From the NCBI RefSeq assembly GCF_018760365.1, contig NZ_JAHIAB010000013.1, positions 1-64,000 on the forward strand: a stretch of 64,000 nt of DNA. The letters run 5' to 3'. Position numbers and translations under genes: made by a program. Below the pieces are notes generated by a model. The model did no database searches. It worked only from the letters and a program-made list of their open reading frames with translations, and was not told where the DNA came from. Positions 33,913 to 42,929 of this stretch are shown here, piece by piece (position 1 is the first letter of the stretch; the number at the start of each line of letters is the position of its first letter). The DNA comes from Pseudooceanicola endophyticus (lineage in GTDB: Bacteria > Pseudomonadota > Alphaproteobacteria > Rhodobacterales > Rhodobacteraceae).

Positions 33913-34980
33913 ATGCAGCATGATCTTGAGCTGATTTCCGTCGGCAAGACCTATTCCGACGGCACCGTCGCCGTCTCGAACTTCGACCTGAAGGTCGCCA
34001 AGGGCGAGTTCGTCGCCTTCCTGGGCCCCTCGGGCTGCGGGAAGTCGACCACCCTGCGCATGATCGCGGGCTTCGAGGACATCACCGAGGGCGAGGTGAT
34101 GATGATGGGGCGCAACGTGACCCATCTGCCGCCCGAAAAGCGCCCGACCTCGATGATCTTCCAGAACTACGCGCTGTTCCCGCACATGACGGTGCGCCAG
34201 AACGTGGCCTTCGGCCTTGACGTGAAGGGGATGGCCAAGGCCGAGCGCAATCGCAAGGTCGACCGGATCCTCGACATGTTCGACCTGGAACCCTACGCGG
34301 ATCGCAAGGCCGACCGGCTGTCGGGCGGGCAGCGCCAGCGCATCGCCCTGGCCCGCGGGCTGGTGGTGGAGCCCGAGATCCTGCTGCTGGACGAACCGCT
34401 GGGTGCGCTGGATGCGAACCTGCGCCGGATCATCCAGAACGAGCTGAAGCTTTTGCAGCGCGAGCTGGGCATCACCTTCGTCTTCGTCACCCATGCCCAG
34501 TCCGAGGCGCTTGGCCTGTCGGACCGGGTGGTGGTGATGTCGAACGGCGTGGTCGAACAGATCTCGCCCCCGCGCGAGCTGTACCGCCGCCCCGCGACGC
34601 CCTTCGTGGCCGATTTCATCGGCTCCAACACCATCCTGCGGGGCCGTTCCGTGGGCACGGATGGTCCGGCGTTCGGGCGTATCGACACCGCCGTCGGCCT
34701 GATCGACGGCGTCGGCCCGGCAGGCGCCACCATGGCGGTGATCCCCGCCGAAGCCTTCCGCATCCAGCCGCAGCACACCCCCGGAGAGGTGCATCTGCCC
34801 GGCACCCTCAGCGCCCGCCGCCTGGTCGGTGCGGTCGGCCACCTGAAGGTGCGCCTGGCCGATGACACCGAGATCGCGGTCGAGATCGGCGCCGACCGTC
34901 CCGAGGTCCGCGCCCTGCAGATCGGCGCGCCGGTGACCCTTGGGGTCGATCCGGCCTCGGTCACCCTCATTCAAGCTTAA
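33913..34980 (+). CDS. ABC transporter ATPase, PotA-like
   Basis: A 355-residue ATPase with every motif intact: Walker A GPSGCGKST (38-46), Q-loop Gln84, LSGGQ (136-140), Walker B LLLDE (157-161) and H-loop His194. A TOBE domain occupies about 285-355. It is the second ATPase of the operon and could pair with the variant ATPase at 28262 as a heterodimer, or serve the importer that lacks an ATPase at 19940-22694. Confidence 0.92.
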   Translation: MQHDLELISVGKTYSDGTVAVSNFDLKVAKGEFVAFLGPSGCGKSTTLRMIAGFEDITEGEVMMMGRNVTHLPPEKRPTSMIFQNYALFPHMTVRQNVAFGLDVKGMAKAERNRKVDRILDMFDLEPYADRKADRLSGGQRQRIALARGLVVEPEILLLDEPLGALDANLRRIIQNELKLLQRELGITFVFVTHAQSEALGLSDRVVVMSNGVVEQISPPRELYRRPATPFVADFIGSNTILRGRSVGTDGPAFGRIDTAVGLIDGVGPAGATMAVIPAEAFRIQPQHTPGEVHLPGTLSARRLVGAVGHLKVRLADDTEIAVEIGADRPEVRALQIGAPVTLGVDPASVTLIQA

Positions 34981-35004
34981 ACTATCCGACAGGAGACACT
35001 TCCC

Positions 35005-35883
35005 ATGGCAAAAGAAATTCTCGTTGGCTTCGGCATCGACGTCGATGCGGTCGCAGGCTGGCTCGGCTCCTATGGCGGCGAAGACAGCCCCGACGACATC
35101 TCGCGCGGGCTGTTTGCCGGCGAGGTCGGAGCCATCCGCCTGCTCGACATGTTCGACAAGTTCGGCATCAAGACCACCTGGTTCATCCCCGGCCACTCTG
35201 CCGAGACCTTCCCCGAGCAGATGAAGGAAGTCGCCAAGCGCGGCCACGAGATCGGCATCCACGGCTACAGCCACGAGAACCCGATCGCCATGACGCCCGA
35301 GCAGGAAGAGGCGGTCCTCGACAAGTGCATCGCCCTGATCACCGAGCTGTCCGGCCAGCGGCCCACCGGCTATGTCGCGCCCTGGTGGGAATTCTCCAAC
35401 GTCACCAACGAACTGCTGCTGAAGAAGGGGATCAAGTACGACCACTCGCTGATGCACAAGGATTTCGAACCCTACCGCGTGCGCGTCGGCGATACCTGGA
35501 CCAAGATCGACTATACCGCCAAGCCCGAGGACTGGATGAAGCCCCTGGTGCGCGGCGAGGAGACCGACCTGATCGAGATCCCGGCGAACTGGTACCTTGA
35601 TGACCTGCCGCCGATGATGTTCATCAAGAAATCCCCCAACAGCCATGGTTTCGTGAACCCCCGCGACATCGAGCAGATGTGGCAGGACCAGTTCGACTGG
35701 GTCTACGAGAACATGGATTACGCCGTCTTCCCGATCACCATCCACCCCGATGTCTCGGGGCGGCCGCAGGTGCTGCTGATGCTGGAACGCCTGTTCAAGC
35801 ACATGAAGGGCCACGAAGGCGTGCGCTTCGTCACCATGAACGAGATGGCCGACGATTACGACCGCAAGTTCCCCCGGTCGTAA
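35005..35883 (+). CDS. Polysaccharide-deacetylase-fold hydrolase, possible cyclic imide hydrolase
   Basis: A 292-residue NodB-fold metal hydrolase without a signal peptide. The metal site is suggested by GFGIDVD (Asp12/Asp14) and [13 protein letters not shown] (His86, His90), with [12 protein letters not shown] and the late [11 protein letters not shown]. Length and motifs resemble the HpPgdA/allantoinase PuuE branch, which includes a cyclic imide hydrolase of about 293 residues from Pseudomonas. A cytoplasmic location and ABC-transporter neighbours fit an imide or ureide hydrolase better than a cell-wall deacetylase. The assignment to imides is inferred. Confidence 0.8.
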   Translation: MAKEILVGFGIDVDAVAGWLGSYGGEDSPDDISRGLFAGEVGAIRLLDMFDKFGIKTTWFIPGHSAETFPEQMKEVAKRGHEIGIHGYSHENPIAMTPEQEEAVLDKCIALITELSGQRPTGYVAPWWEFSNVTNELLLKKGIKYDHSLMHKDFEPYRVRVGDTWTKIDYTAKPEDWMKPLVRGEETDLIEIPANWYLDDLPPMMFIKKSPNSHGFVNPRDIEQMWQDQFDWVYENMDYAVFPITIHPDVSGRPQVLLMLERLFKHMKGHEGVRFVTMNEMADDYDRKFPRS

Positions 35884-35891
35884 GGCCCGCG

Positions 35892-35918
35892 CGGGCGGGG
35901 GCGTGTCGTCCCCGCCCG
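35892..35918 (+). terminator. Possible weak terminator after the hydrolase gene
   Basis: CGGGCGGGG pairs with CCCCGCCCG around a 9-base loop, followed only by GTTTCG. It lies in the 60-base gap before the Cys-rich protein gene. With a poor T-tract it may act as an attenuator separating the ABC operon from the CobW genes. Confidence 0.4.
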
Positions 35919-35943
35919 GTTTCGACGACGAAAGGACCGGGCC

Positions 35944-36273
35944 ATGTGCTCTCTCTGCGGCATCCTTGGATGCGATGATCACTGGACCAACGCGGTGGAC
36001 CGCCCCGGGGTCTATTCCCGCAACCGCGACAGCCAGTCCCGGCGCATGGAAACCGCCCGGCGCCTGAAGGCGGTGAACCGGATCGCCTCCTACCGGCGGC
36101 TCAGGCTGGAGGTCTGGCAGGGCCGCTCCTACGTGCTGTCCTCTGCGACCGGGGCCAGCAGCGTCTTCGAGGCGCTCTCGCATCTGTGGCCCGAGGCCGA
36201 GGCGCTGGCGGGGCGCGCCTTCGATCCGCTGGACGAGGGGCTGATCGCCTGGATGGAGGGCCAGCGGACATGA
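35944..36273 (+). CDS. Small Cys-rich N-terminal protein linked to CobW, unknown function
   Basis: A 109-residue protein starting MCSLCGILGCDDHW, with cysteines at 2, 5 and 10 and a histidine at 13, which could form a metal site. Two arginine-rich helices and SSATGASSVFEALSHLWPEAEALAG follow, then FDPLDEGLIAWMEG. I do not know a named family. It overlaps the CobW gene by four bases (ATGA), so the two are made together and the small protein may receive or pass on a metal. Confidence 0.75.
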   Translation: MCSLCGILGCDDHWTNAVDRPGVYSRNRDSQSRRMETARRLKAVNRIASYRRLRLEVWQGRSYVLSSATGASSVFEALSHLWPEAEALAGRAFDPLDEGLIAWMEGQRT

Positions 36274-37325
36274 GCGGCGCCCATCCCCTGACCCCGGTGA
36301 TCCTGCTGACGGGCTTTCTGGGCTCGGGCAAGACGACCCTGCTGCAACGGCTTCTGGACGATCCGTCGATGGCGGGCGCGGCGGTTCTGATCAACGAATT
36401 CGGCGAGGTCGCGCTGGACCATCATCTGCTGGACCGGATCGACGATACCGTCGTGCTGCTGAAATCGGGCTGCATCTGCTGCACCGTGCGCGGAGAGGTG
36501 GCCGATGCGCTGCTGAACCTCGAAAGCCTGCGCGCGCGCGCAGAGATCGCCTTCGACCGCGTGGTGATCGAGACGACGGGCCTGGCCGATCCCTATCCGG
36601 TGCTTCAGACGCTGACCGCCCATCCGGTGCTGCGCTCGCATTTCGCCCATGGCGGGGTGCTGACCACGGTGGATGCGGTGAACGCGGGCCGGCAGGTCGA
36701 TCACCGCGCCGAGGCCGTGCGCCAGATCGCCGCCGCCGACCGCATCGTTCTGACCAAGACCGACCTGGCGCCACCGGGCACCGAGGCCGCGCTGCGCGAC
36801 CGCCTGGGCCGGATCAACCCGACCGCCGGGCTGGTCACCAGCGCCGATCCCGTGCCGGCGATCCTTGCGGATTTCGGGCCTGCCCTGCTGCCCGCGCCCC
36901 GCGAAGGCGGCCATGACGCGGCCCATGTCTGCGACGCCACCTGCAACCACGATCACGGGCACGATCACGGGCATCACCACCATCACCACCCGGGCGCCGA
37001 CACGCTGGGCGTCACTAGCTTCTCGCTGGTGATCGCGGATGCAATCGATTGGACTATGTTCGGGACCTGGCTTACACTCCTTCTTCACAAATACGGTGAC
37101 AAGATATTCCGGGTGAAGGGTATTCTGGTCATTGAAGGAGAGGACCGGCCCGTCGCCATTCACGGAGTGCAGCACTTGATCCATGCGCCGACGCATCTGG
37201 ATCACTGGCCCGAAGGCCCGCGCCAGTCGCGGCTGGTCTTCATCCTGGAAGGCGTGTCCCCCGATCTGATCCGTCGCTCCTTTGCCGCCTTCACCGGCCT
37301 GCAAGAGGTAAGGACCGCTGCGTGA
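36270..37325 (+). CDS. CobW/COG0523 family GTPase, metal chaperone
   Basis: A 351-residue COG0523 GTPase. Walker A is GFLGSGKTT (residues 15-23), the metal-binding CxCC is GCICC with Cys68, Cys70 and Cys71, and the later NKxD-type motif is LTKTD. A histidine-rich loop (HDHGHDHGHHHHHH) precedes the C-terminal domain, which carries WTMFGTWLTLLLHKYGDKIFRVKG. These proteins deliver zinc or another metal to client enzymes. The nearby deacetylase-fold hydrolase needs a metal and is a plausible client. Confidence 0.92.
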   Translation: MSGAHPLTPVILLTGFLGSGKTTLLQRLLDDPSMAGAAVLINEFGEVALDHHLLDRIDDTVVLLKSGCICCTVRGEVADALLNLESLRARAEIAFDRVVIETTGLADPYPVLQTLTAHPVLRSHFAHGGVLTTVDAVNAGRQVDHRAEAVRQIAAADRIVLTKTDLAPPGTEAALRDRLGRINPTAGLVTSADPVPAILADFGPALLPAPREGGHDAAHVCDATCNHDHGHDHGHHHHHHPGADTLGVTSFSLVIADAIDWTMFGTWLTLLLHKYGDKIFRVKGILVIEGEDRPVAIHGVQHLIHAPTHLDHWPEGPRQSRLVFILEGVSPDLIRRSFAAFTGLQEVRTAA

Positions 37326-38515
37326 GTGAACCGCTACGCATTCTGACGACGGAAGTTCAGCCCTGGAGACTGCTCAAGGATCGCGCCGAGGCCGATCTGG
37401 GGTTCCCGCTGGAATTCATCGAGAAGGATTTCATCAATACCCAGAGGACGGCGGCGCTGGATCCGGGCAGCTACGATGTCTACGACCAGTGCTTCCACAA
37501 CCTTGATATCGTCTGGCACTGGCGCGCCATCCAGGCCATCGACACCCGGCGGATCCGCCAGTGGGATGCGATGGACGACCTGACCCGGACCGCCCCCGGC
37601 TACGGGCCGCGCGGGCGCGGCGACGTGCCAGCCTCCCGGCTGTTCGTGCAGCATGACGCCACCCTGTCGCACAGTCCGACCGGGCGGATCTCCATGTTGC
37701 CGACCTATTACAACTTCGACAGTTTCGCGGTCAGCGCCCCCGGCGTCGATGTCGACCGCGACGTGACCAGCTGGGCCGAGCTGCTGAACCCCCGCTGGGC
37801 GGGGCATGTGGCACTGGTCGATGAACCCGCCATCGGGGTCTTCGATTTCGCCATGGCGCTGGCCGCCGATGGCCGGATGAGCTTTCGCGACATGGGCAAC
37901 ATGTCGGTGGCCGAGATCGACACCATGGCCGACCATGCCGCATCGCTGATCCAGAGCGGCCATTTTCAGCCCTTCTGGCGCCGTGCCGACGATCCGGTGG
38001 ACCGTTTCCGCAAGGGGGAGCTGATGCTGGCGCCGCTCTGGGGGCCGACCATCGTGTCGATGAAACGCCATGGCATGAAGGTGCGTCAGGCCCGCCCGGC
38101 GGAAGGCTACCGCGCCTGGCACGGCGGCATGTGCCTGTCCCGCCAGCTGAGCGGGGCCAGGCTGGAGCGCGCCTATGAATGGCTGAACTGGTACCTTGAC
38201 GGCTATGCCGGCGCGATGGTCGCGCGGCAGGGCTACTACATGTCGGTGCCCGAACGGGTGAAGGCGCATATGCCCAAGGCCGACTGGGATTACTGGTACG
38301 AAGGGCTGCCCGCCGCCGAGACCCTGAACGATGCCGCCGGACGCCCGATCATCCCCGAGGGCGAGAGCCGCTCGGGCGGGTCCTATCGCGACCGCTCGCG
38401 CCATATCGGGATCTGGAATTCGACCATGGATGAACACAACTACCTAGTCCGGCGCTGGAACGAGGTCATCGCCCTGGCGGCCACCAAGGGACGCGGGCAG
38501 CGCCGCGCAAGCTGA
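37322..38515 (+). CDS. PotD-like binding-protein paralogue without a signal peptide
   Basis: A 397-residue protein homologous to polyamine-type binding proteins. It shares GYRAW, RQGYYMSVPE and a tail with EHNYLVRRWNE with the exported paralogue at 32615. It starts at a GTG overlapping the CobW stop (GTGA), directly with MSEPLRILTTEVQPW, so no Sec or Tat signal precedes the fold. No upstream in-frame extension can supply one because the frame is inside the CobW gene. It is probably cytoplasmic and may sense or sequester the ligand. Confidence 0.8.
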   Translation: MSEPLRILTTEVQPWRLLKDRAEADLGFPLEFIEKDFINTQRTAALDPGSYDVYDQCFHNLDIVWHWRAIQAIDTRRIRQWDAMDDLTRTAPGYGPRGRGDVPASRLFVQHDATLSHSPTGRISMLPTYYNFDSFAVSAPGVDVDRDVTSWAELLNPRWAGHVALVDEPAIGVFDFAMALAADGRMSFRDMGNMSVAEIDTMADHAASLIQSGHFQPFWRRADDPVDRFRKGELMLAPLWGPTIVSMKRHGMKVRQARPAEGYRAWHGGMCLSRQLSGARLERAYEWLNWYLDGYAGAMVARQGYYMSVPERVKAHMPKADWDYWYEGLPAAETLNDAAGRPIIPEGESRSGGSYRDRSRHIGIWNSTMDEHNYLVRRWNEVIALAATKGRGQRRAS

Positions 38516-38525
38516 GAAGAGACAG

Positions 38526-39509
38526 ATGAAACACGTGACACTGATTGCCACGGGCGGGACCATTGCGTCTTCCGCCCGCACCCGGGGGGCTGCCGTGACG
38601 GCGGGACTGAGCGGCGAGACGCTGCTGGCCGGGCTGCACACCCCGCCCGCCGGGATCACCGTGACGGTCGAGAATTTCGAGGCCGCCGGAAGCTACGCGC
38701 TGGACCTCGCGACGATCCACCGGCTGTGCGCCCGCATCGACGCGGTGCTGGCCGATCCCGCCGTCGATGGCGTCGTGGTGACCCATGGCACCGACACGAT
38801 GGAGGAAAGCGCCTTCCTGGCCTGGCTTCTGGTCCGGTCGGAAAAGCCGGTGGTCTTCACCGGGGCGCAGCGCCATGCCGGCCAGCCCGACACCGACGGG
38901 CCCAGGAACATCGCCGACGCCCTGAGCGCGGCGGCCAGCCCCCTGCTGGGCGGCCTCGGCGCCGTGATCCTGTTCGAGGGCGACATCCACGGCGCGCGCC
39001 ATGTCACCAAGGCCCATACCGCGCGGGTCGATACCTTCCGCTCGGTCGGGCAGGGCAAGCTGGGCGAGGTCGATGGTGGCACCGTCCATCTCTACACCCG
39101 CCCCGCCGCGCCGCGCCGCCCGCTGGCGGTGCCCCGGCTGGATCCCGAGGTCGAGCTGATCACCCTCGGCCTGGGCAGCACGCCCCGCCTGATGGCACTG
39201 GCGGGGGATCATGGAGCCAGCGCCATCGTGCTGTCGGCCTTCGGGCGGGGCAATGCGCCCAAGGGCTTTGCCGCCGAAACCGCCCGGCTTCTGGCGCGCG
39301 GCCTGCCCGTGGTCGTCGCCTCGCGCTGCCACGAGGGGCGCACCGCCGCGATCTACGGCGGCGACAGCGGCGGCGTCACCCTGGCCGAGGCCGGGGCGAT
39401 CCCGGCGGGCGATCTTTCGGCGGTGAAGGCGCGGCTGCTGCTGGCGGCGCTGCTGGGCGCGGGCTTGACAGGCACGCCGCTGCGCGAGGCCTTTGCGGGC
39501 TATGCCTGA
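38526..39509 (+). CDS. Asparaginase family amidohydrolase
   Basis: A 327-residue asparaginase-family enzyme. The first catalytic Thr is in IATGGTIAS (Thr12) and the second set is VVTHGTDTMEES (Thr87, Asp88). No signal peptide, so it is cytoplasmic. Its place after the imide-hydrolase-like gene suggests that it could release ammonia from the half-amide produced, though L-asparagine or a related amide is equally possible. Confidence 0.88.
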   Translation: MKHVTLIATGGTIASSARTRGAAVTAGLSGETLLAGLHTPPAGITVTVENFEAAGSYALDLATIHRLCARIDAVLADPAVDGVVVTHGTDTMEESAFLAWLLVRSEKPVVFTGAQRHAGQPDTDGPRNIADALSAAASPLLGGLGAVILFEGDIHGARHVTKAHTARVDTFRSVGQGKLGEVDGGTVHLYTRPAAPRRPLAVPRLDPEVELITLGLGSTPRLMALAGDHGASAIVLSAFGRGNAPKGFAAETARLLARGLPVVVASRCHEGRTAAIYGGDSGGVTLAEAGAIPAGDLSAVKARLLLAALLGAGLTGTPLREAFAGYA

Positions 39510-39518
39510 TCGCGCCGC

Positions 39519-40439
39519 TCAGTGCCGGGCCAGAACCTGGCTGGGGGTGCGCGCGTAGCGCCGCTTGAAGCTGCGCCCGAAATGCGTGAGGTCGGCGAAC
39601 CCCGCCGCAAAAGCCGCCTCCGACACGGTCTGCACCCGCCCCTCCGACAGCATCGCATGGGCCAGCGCCAGCCGCTGGTCGCGCAGCCAGGCGGTGGGCG
39701 TCGTGCCATCCCGGGCAAAGGCCCGGTTCAGTGACCGCACCGAGATGTTCTGCCGGCGGCAGATGTCGGCCACCGTCAGCGTCTCGTCCGTCAGGTTGTC
39801 GGTCAGGAAGCGCTTGATCCGGTGCAGGGCCGCCCCCGGATCCGGCATGGCCTCGGCCGCCGGATCCAGCAGCGCCCGCATCATCAGATCAAGCGAGGAA
39901 CACAGCGTCTCGCGCGACAGCCGCCCCTCGGCGGCAATCCCGGCGAATTCGCGCAGCATCGCTGCCACCAGCCGGGTCTCGGGGCGCTCTGGCAGGCCGA
40001 GGCTGCCGCCCAGCCGGTCGGCATCGACCAGCCGGCTTTGCAGCAATGGGCGCGGCACCCGCAGCACGACGGAACTGTAGCCGCCCTCGAACCGGAACGA
40101 GAAGGGCCGGCTGGAATCGTAGATCACCACGCTGCCCGGCACATGGCGGATACGACGGTCGTTCTGGGTCAGCCAGCCTTCGCCGCTGTCCAGCACATGG
40201 ATCAGGAAATGGTCGAAACTGTCGCTGCGGATATGCCGCGCGGTACGGTCATAGCTGACCGCCCCGGAGCTGAGGCGCGAGAGGTCGATATCGCCGAACC
40301 CGAAGACGTCCAGATCGCCGTCGAACCCCTCCTGATCGTGCAGGTTGCATTCGCTGGCCGAGAAGGTCCGGCTGACCAGATCGTGCCAATAGTCCCGGCG
40401 CTCCCGCGTGCTCAGGTGGCGGGTCGAGAAAGCTGCCAT
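39519..40439 (-). CDS. AraC family transcriptional regulator
   Basis: A 306-residue regulator. The N-terminal half is an AraC-binding-like cupin region (FDHFLIHVLDSGEGWL, PGSVVIYDSSRPFSFRF). The C-terminal 100 residues carry two helix-turn-helix motifs (LTVADICRRQNISVRSLNRAF and VSEAAFAAGFADLTHFGRSF). It is divergent from the Liv-type importer at 40757 and converges on the asparaginase gene with 9 bases between, so it probably activates the importer genes. Confidence 0.9.
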   Translation of the reverse strand: MAAFSTRHLSTRERRDYWHDLVSRTFSASECNLHDQEGFDGDLDVFGFGDIDLSRLSSGAVSYDRTARHIRSDSFDHFLIHVLDSGEGWLTQNDRRIRHVPGSVVIYDSSRPFSFRFEGGYSSVVLRVPRPLLQSRLVDADRLGGSLGLPERPETRLVAAMLREFAGIAAEGRLSRETLCSSLDLMMRALLDPAAEAMPDPGAALHRIKRFLTDNLTDETLTVADICRRQNISVRSLNRAFARDGTTPTAWLRDQRLALAHAMLSEGRVQTVSEAAFAAGFADLTHFGRSFKRRYARTPSQVLARH

Positions 40440-40756
40440 GGTTCTTACCCCCTGTAGGCCATCAGCCTAGCGCGAGTCCGGCCAATGGTCCGGGGCCGGG
40501 GGCTTCCGGGCGCCGGACGACCCCGGGTCACGCCATCTTGTTCGGCAATACCAAAGCGATTTGCCAAAATCTTACGCACCCGCAGAGCGACCCGGGCCGG
40601 AAAACCCGCCTCTGCGGGGCCGATTCCGGCCCTTGGCCAGCCTGATCGAACGAATGGCCGATTTGGCCGAGCCGCCCCCCGCGCAATGCCGCAGCCTGTG
40701 CGCAATGGCCGCCCCAGAGACGGTCAGCCACAGACAGACCACTTCAGGGACCCGAC
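40440..40756. promoter_or_regulatory. Divergent control region between AraC regulator and Liv-type importer
   Basis: This 317-base gap contains no supported gene. Repeated half-sites of the form CGATTTGCC/CGATTTGGCC occur at about 40556 and 40661 and may be AraC-type boxes. No clear sigma-54 element was seen. Confidence 0.35.
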
Positions 40757-41986
40757 ATGACGCTCTCCAGACGCTCCTTCCTGCAGGCCTCCGCGGCGTT
40801 GACCACGACGCTGGCCGCCCCTTCGATCCTGCATGCCAAGACCGACACGATCCGGATCGGCGGGCTGCACGACCTGTCGGGGGCCATCGATTCCAGCGGC
40901 GTGCCGATGGACAAGGCCCTGCGCTATGCGGTGGCCGAGCTGAACGCCGCCGGCGGCCTGCTGGGCCGCGAGGTCGAGGCGGTGACCTATGATCCGCAGT
41001 CCAACATGTCGCTCTATTCGCAATACGCCACCCAGCTGGCGCTGAAGGACAAGGTGGACGTGGTCTTTGGCGGCATCACCTCGGCCAGCCGCGAAACGAT
41101 CCGCCCGATCTTCCATCGCTACAAGACGCTGTATTTCTACAACTGCCTCTACGAGGGCGGGGTGTGCGACCGCAACGAATTCACCCTGGGCACCACCCCG
41201 GCCCAGACCATCGCCCAGCTGGTGCCCCATGTGATGGGGCTCTGGGGCAAGAAGGTCTACATCGTCGCCGCCGATTACAACTACGGCCATATCTCGGCCG
41301 CCTGGGTGAAGCGCTATGTCGAGGAAAACGGCGGCGAGCTGGTCGAGACCGAGTTCTTCCCCCTCGACACCACGCAGTTCGGCTCTTCGATCTCGAAGAT
41401 CCAGGGCGCCAAGCCCGACATCGTCTATTCGCTGCTGGTGGGCACGGCGCATCTGGGCTTCTACCGGCAATGGGCGGCCTCGGGGATGAAGGGAGAGATC
41501 CCCATCGCCTCTTCCAGCTTCGGCGGCGCGGGCACCGAGAACGTCATGCTGACCCCGGAAGAGGGCAACGGCATGGTCGTCGCCACCGGCTACTTCCCCT
41601 CGGTCGACAATGCCGCCAACGCCAGCTTCAAGGCCGGCATCAAGACGTTCTACGGCAATGATGCCCCGATCCTGGGCGAGATCTCGGAAGTCACCTACGA
41701 GTCGGTGAAGATGTGGGCCCAGGCGGTGAGCGAAACCGGCGCGACCGAGCGGATGGGCATCATCCAGGAGCTGGAGAAGGGCAAGAGCTATGACATGCCC
41801 GCAGGCAAGGTCGCGATCGACCCCGACACCCATCACACGATCCGCGATGTCTACATCGCCGAGCTGAAGGATCAGGAGATGGTGATCCAGAAGACCTTCA
41901 ACGCGGTGCAGCCCTCGGACACGCAGATGGTGTGCAACCTCTCCAAGGATCCCGACAGCAACAAGCAGTTCGAGATCAGCCTGTAA
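40757..41986 (+). CDS. Urea/amide-type ABC transporter substrate-binding protein
   Basis: A 409-residue type I binding protein with a twin-arginine signal (LSRRSFLQASAALTTTLAAP). The mature region IRIGGLHDLSGAIDSSG, LNAAGGLLGREVEAV and FGGITSASRETIRPIF is of the UrtA/FmdD/AmiC branch that binds urea and short amides. It starts the operon with two permeases and two ATPases. A hairpin follows the gene. Confidence 0.9.
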   Translation: MTLSRRSFLQASAALTTTLAAPSILHAKTDTIRIGGLHDLSGAIDSSGVPMDKALRYAVAELNAAGGLLGREVEAVTYDPQSNMSLYSQYATQLALKDKVDVVFGGITSASRETIRPIFHRYKTLYFYNCLYEGGVCDRNEFTLGTTPAQTIAQLVPHVMGLWGKKVYIVAADYNYGHISAAWVKRYVEENGGELVETEFFPLDTTQFGSSISKIQGAKPDIVYSLLVGTAHLGFYRQWAASGMKGEIPIASSSFGGAGTENVMLTPEEGNGMVVATGYFPSVDNAANASFKAGIKTFYGNDAPILGEISEVTYESVKMWAQAVSETGATERMGIIQELEKGKSYDMPAGKVAIDPDTHHTIRDVYIAELKDQEMVIQKTFNAVQPSDTQMVCNLSKDPDSNKQFEISL

Positions 41987-41993
41987 CGGGGCA

Positions 41994-42017
41994 GGGGGCC
42001 GCGCCCTTGCGGCCCCC
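41994..42017 (+). promoter_or_regulatory. Intercistronic GC hairpin downstream of a binding-protein gene
   Basis: GGGGGCCGC pairs perfectly with GCGGCCCCC (9-base stem, 6-base loop), 7 bases after the binding-protein stop. No T-run follows. It resembles the stem-loops after three other binding-protein genes in this window. Confidence 0.6.
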
Positions 42018-42043
42018 CGCGGCCCCTCCGCCCGGAGCGCCAC

Positions 42044-42910
42044 ATGGACTATACCGTCATCGTCATCCTTGAGATCCTGCGGGCCATTTCATGGCTCGTG
42101 ATCCTGGCTGCCGGCCTTGCCATCATCTTCGGCATGATGAAGGTCATCAACTTCGCCCACGGGGAATTCCTCATGCTGGGCGGCTACATCACCATCATGT
42201 CCCACAATGCGGGCGTGCCGCTGTGGATCTCCATCGCGGTGCTGGCGCCGCTGACGGTGGGTCTGTTCGGCATCCTGGTCGAACGGCTGGTGATCCGACA
42301 CCTTTACGGGCGCATCATCGACAGCCTGCTGGCCACCTGGGGGCTGAGCCTGCTGATGATCGGCGGCGTCACCATGGTGTTCGGCAATACGGTGCAGGGG
42401 GTGTCGACCCCGCTGGGCAGCATCGCCATCGGCGCTTACCAGGTGCCGGGCTACAACCTGCTGCTGATCGTCGTGGCGGCGCTGCTGATGGCGGCGATCT
42501 GGGCGCTGCTGCGCTATACCTCGGCCGGGCTGATCGCGCGGGCCACCATGCAGAACCCCGATATGGCCGAGACCCTGGGCGTGCGCACCAGCTGGGTCTA
42601 CATGGCGACCTTCGGACTGGGATCGGCCGTCACCGGGCTGGCCGGCGGGCTGCTGGCGCCGCTGACCGGGGTCGCCCCCTCGATGGGCGTCAACTTCGTC
42701 GCGCAAAGCTTCATCACGGTGATCACCGGCGGCGCCTCGATGATCGCGGGCACGCTTTCGGCGGGGACGCTGCTGGGCACGATCAGCCAGGGCGTGACCT
42801 TCGCCACCGGGCCGGTCTGGGGCGATGCCGCCCTGCTGCTGGCGGCGCTGGTGCTGCTGCGGGTGCTGCCGCAGGGCATCACCGGGCGCATCTTCCGCAA
42901 ATCCCTCTGA
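42044..42910 (+). CDS. Branched-chain/urea-type ABC transporter permease (LivH family)
   Basis: A 288-residue LivH/UrtB-type permease, mostly hydrophobic. Family landmarks are AIIFGMMKVINFAHGEFLMLGGY near residue 27 and RATMQNPDMAETLGVRTSWVY near 165. It pairs with the LivM-type permease downstream. Confidence 0.92.
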   Translation: MDYTVIVILEILRAISWLVILAAGLAIIFGMMKVINFAHGEFLMLGGYITIMSHNAGVPLWISIAVLAPLTVGLFGILVERLVIRHLYGRIIDSLLATWGLSLLMIGGVTMVFGNTVQGVSTPLGSIAIGAYQVPGYNLLLIVVAALLMAAIWALLRYTSAGLIARATMQNPDMAETLGVRTSWVYMATFGLGSAVTGLAGGLLAPLTGVAPSMGVNFVAQSFITVITGGASMIAGTLSAGTLLGTISQGVTFATGPVWGDAALLLAALVLLRVLPQGITGRIFRKSL

Positions 42911-42929
42911 CCCGCCCAAGGACCTTTCC

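Noticed and set aside
31481-36183. Two long minus-strand open frames opposite the SDR, binding-protein and ATPase genes
   Set aside because: Same composition artefact; the plus-strand genes have full family motifs and proper starts.
36945-36990. Histidine-codon repeat in the CobW gene as a possible DNA repeat element
   Set aside because: It encodes the usual His-rich metal loop of COG0523 proteins and needs no other explanation.
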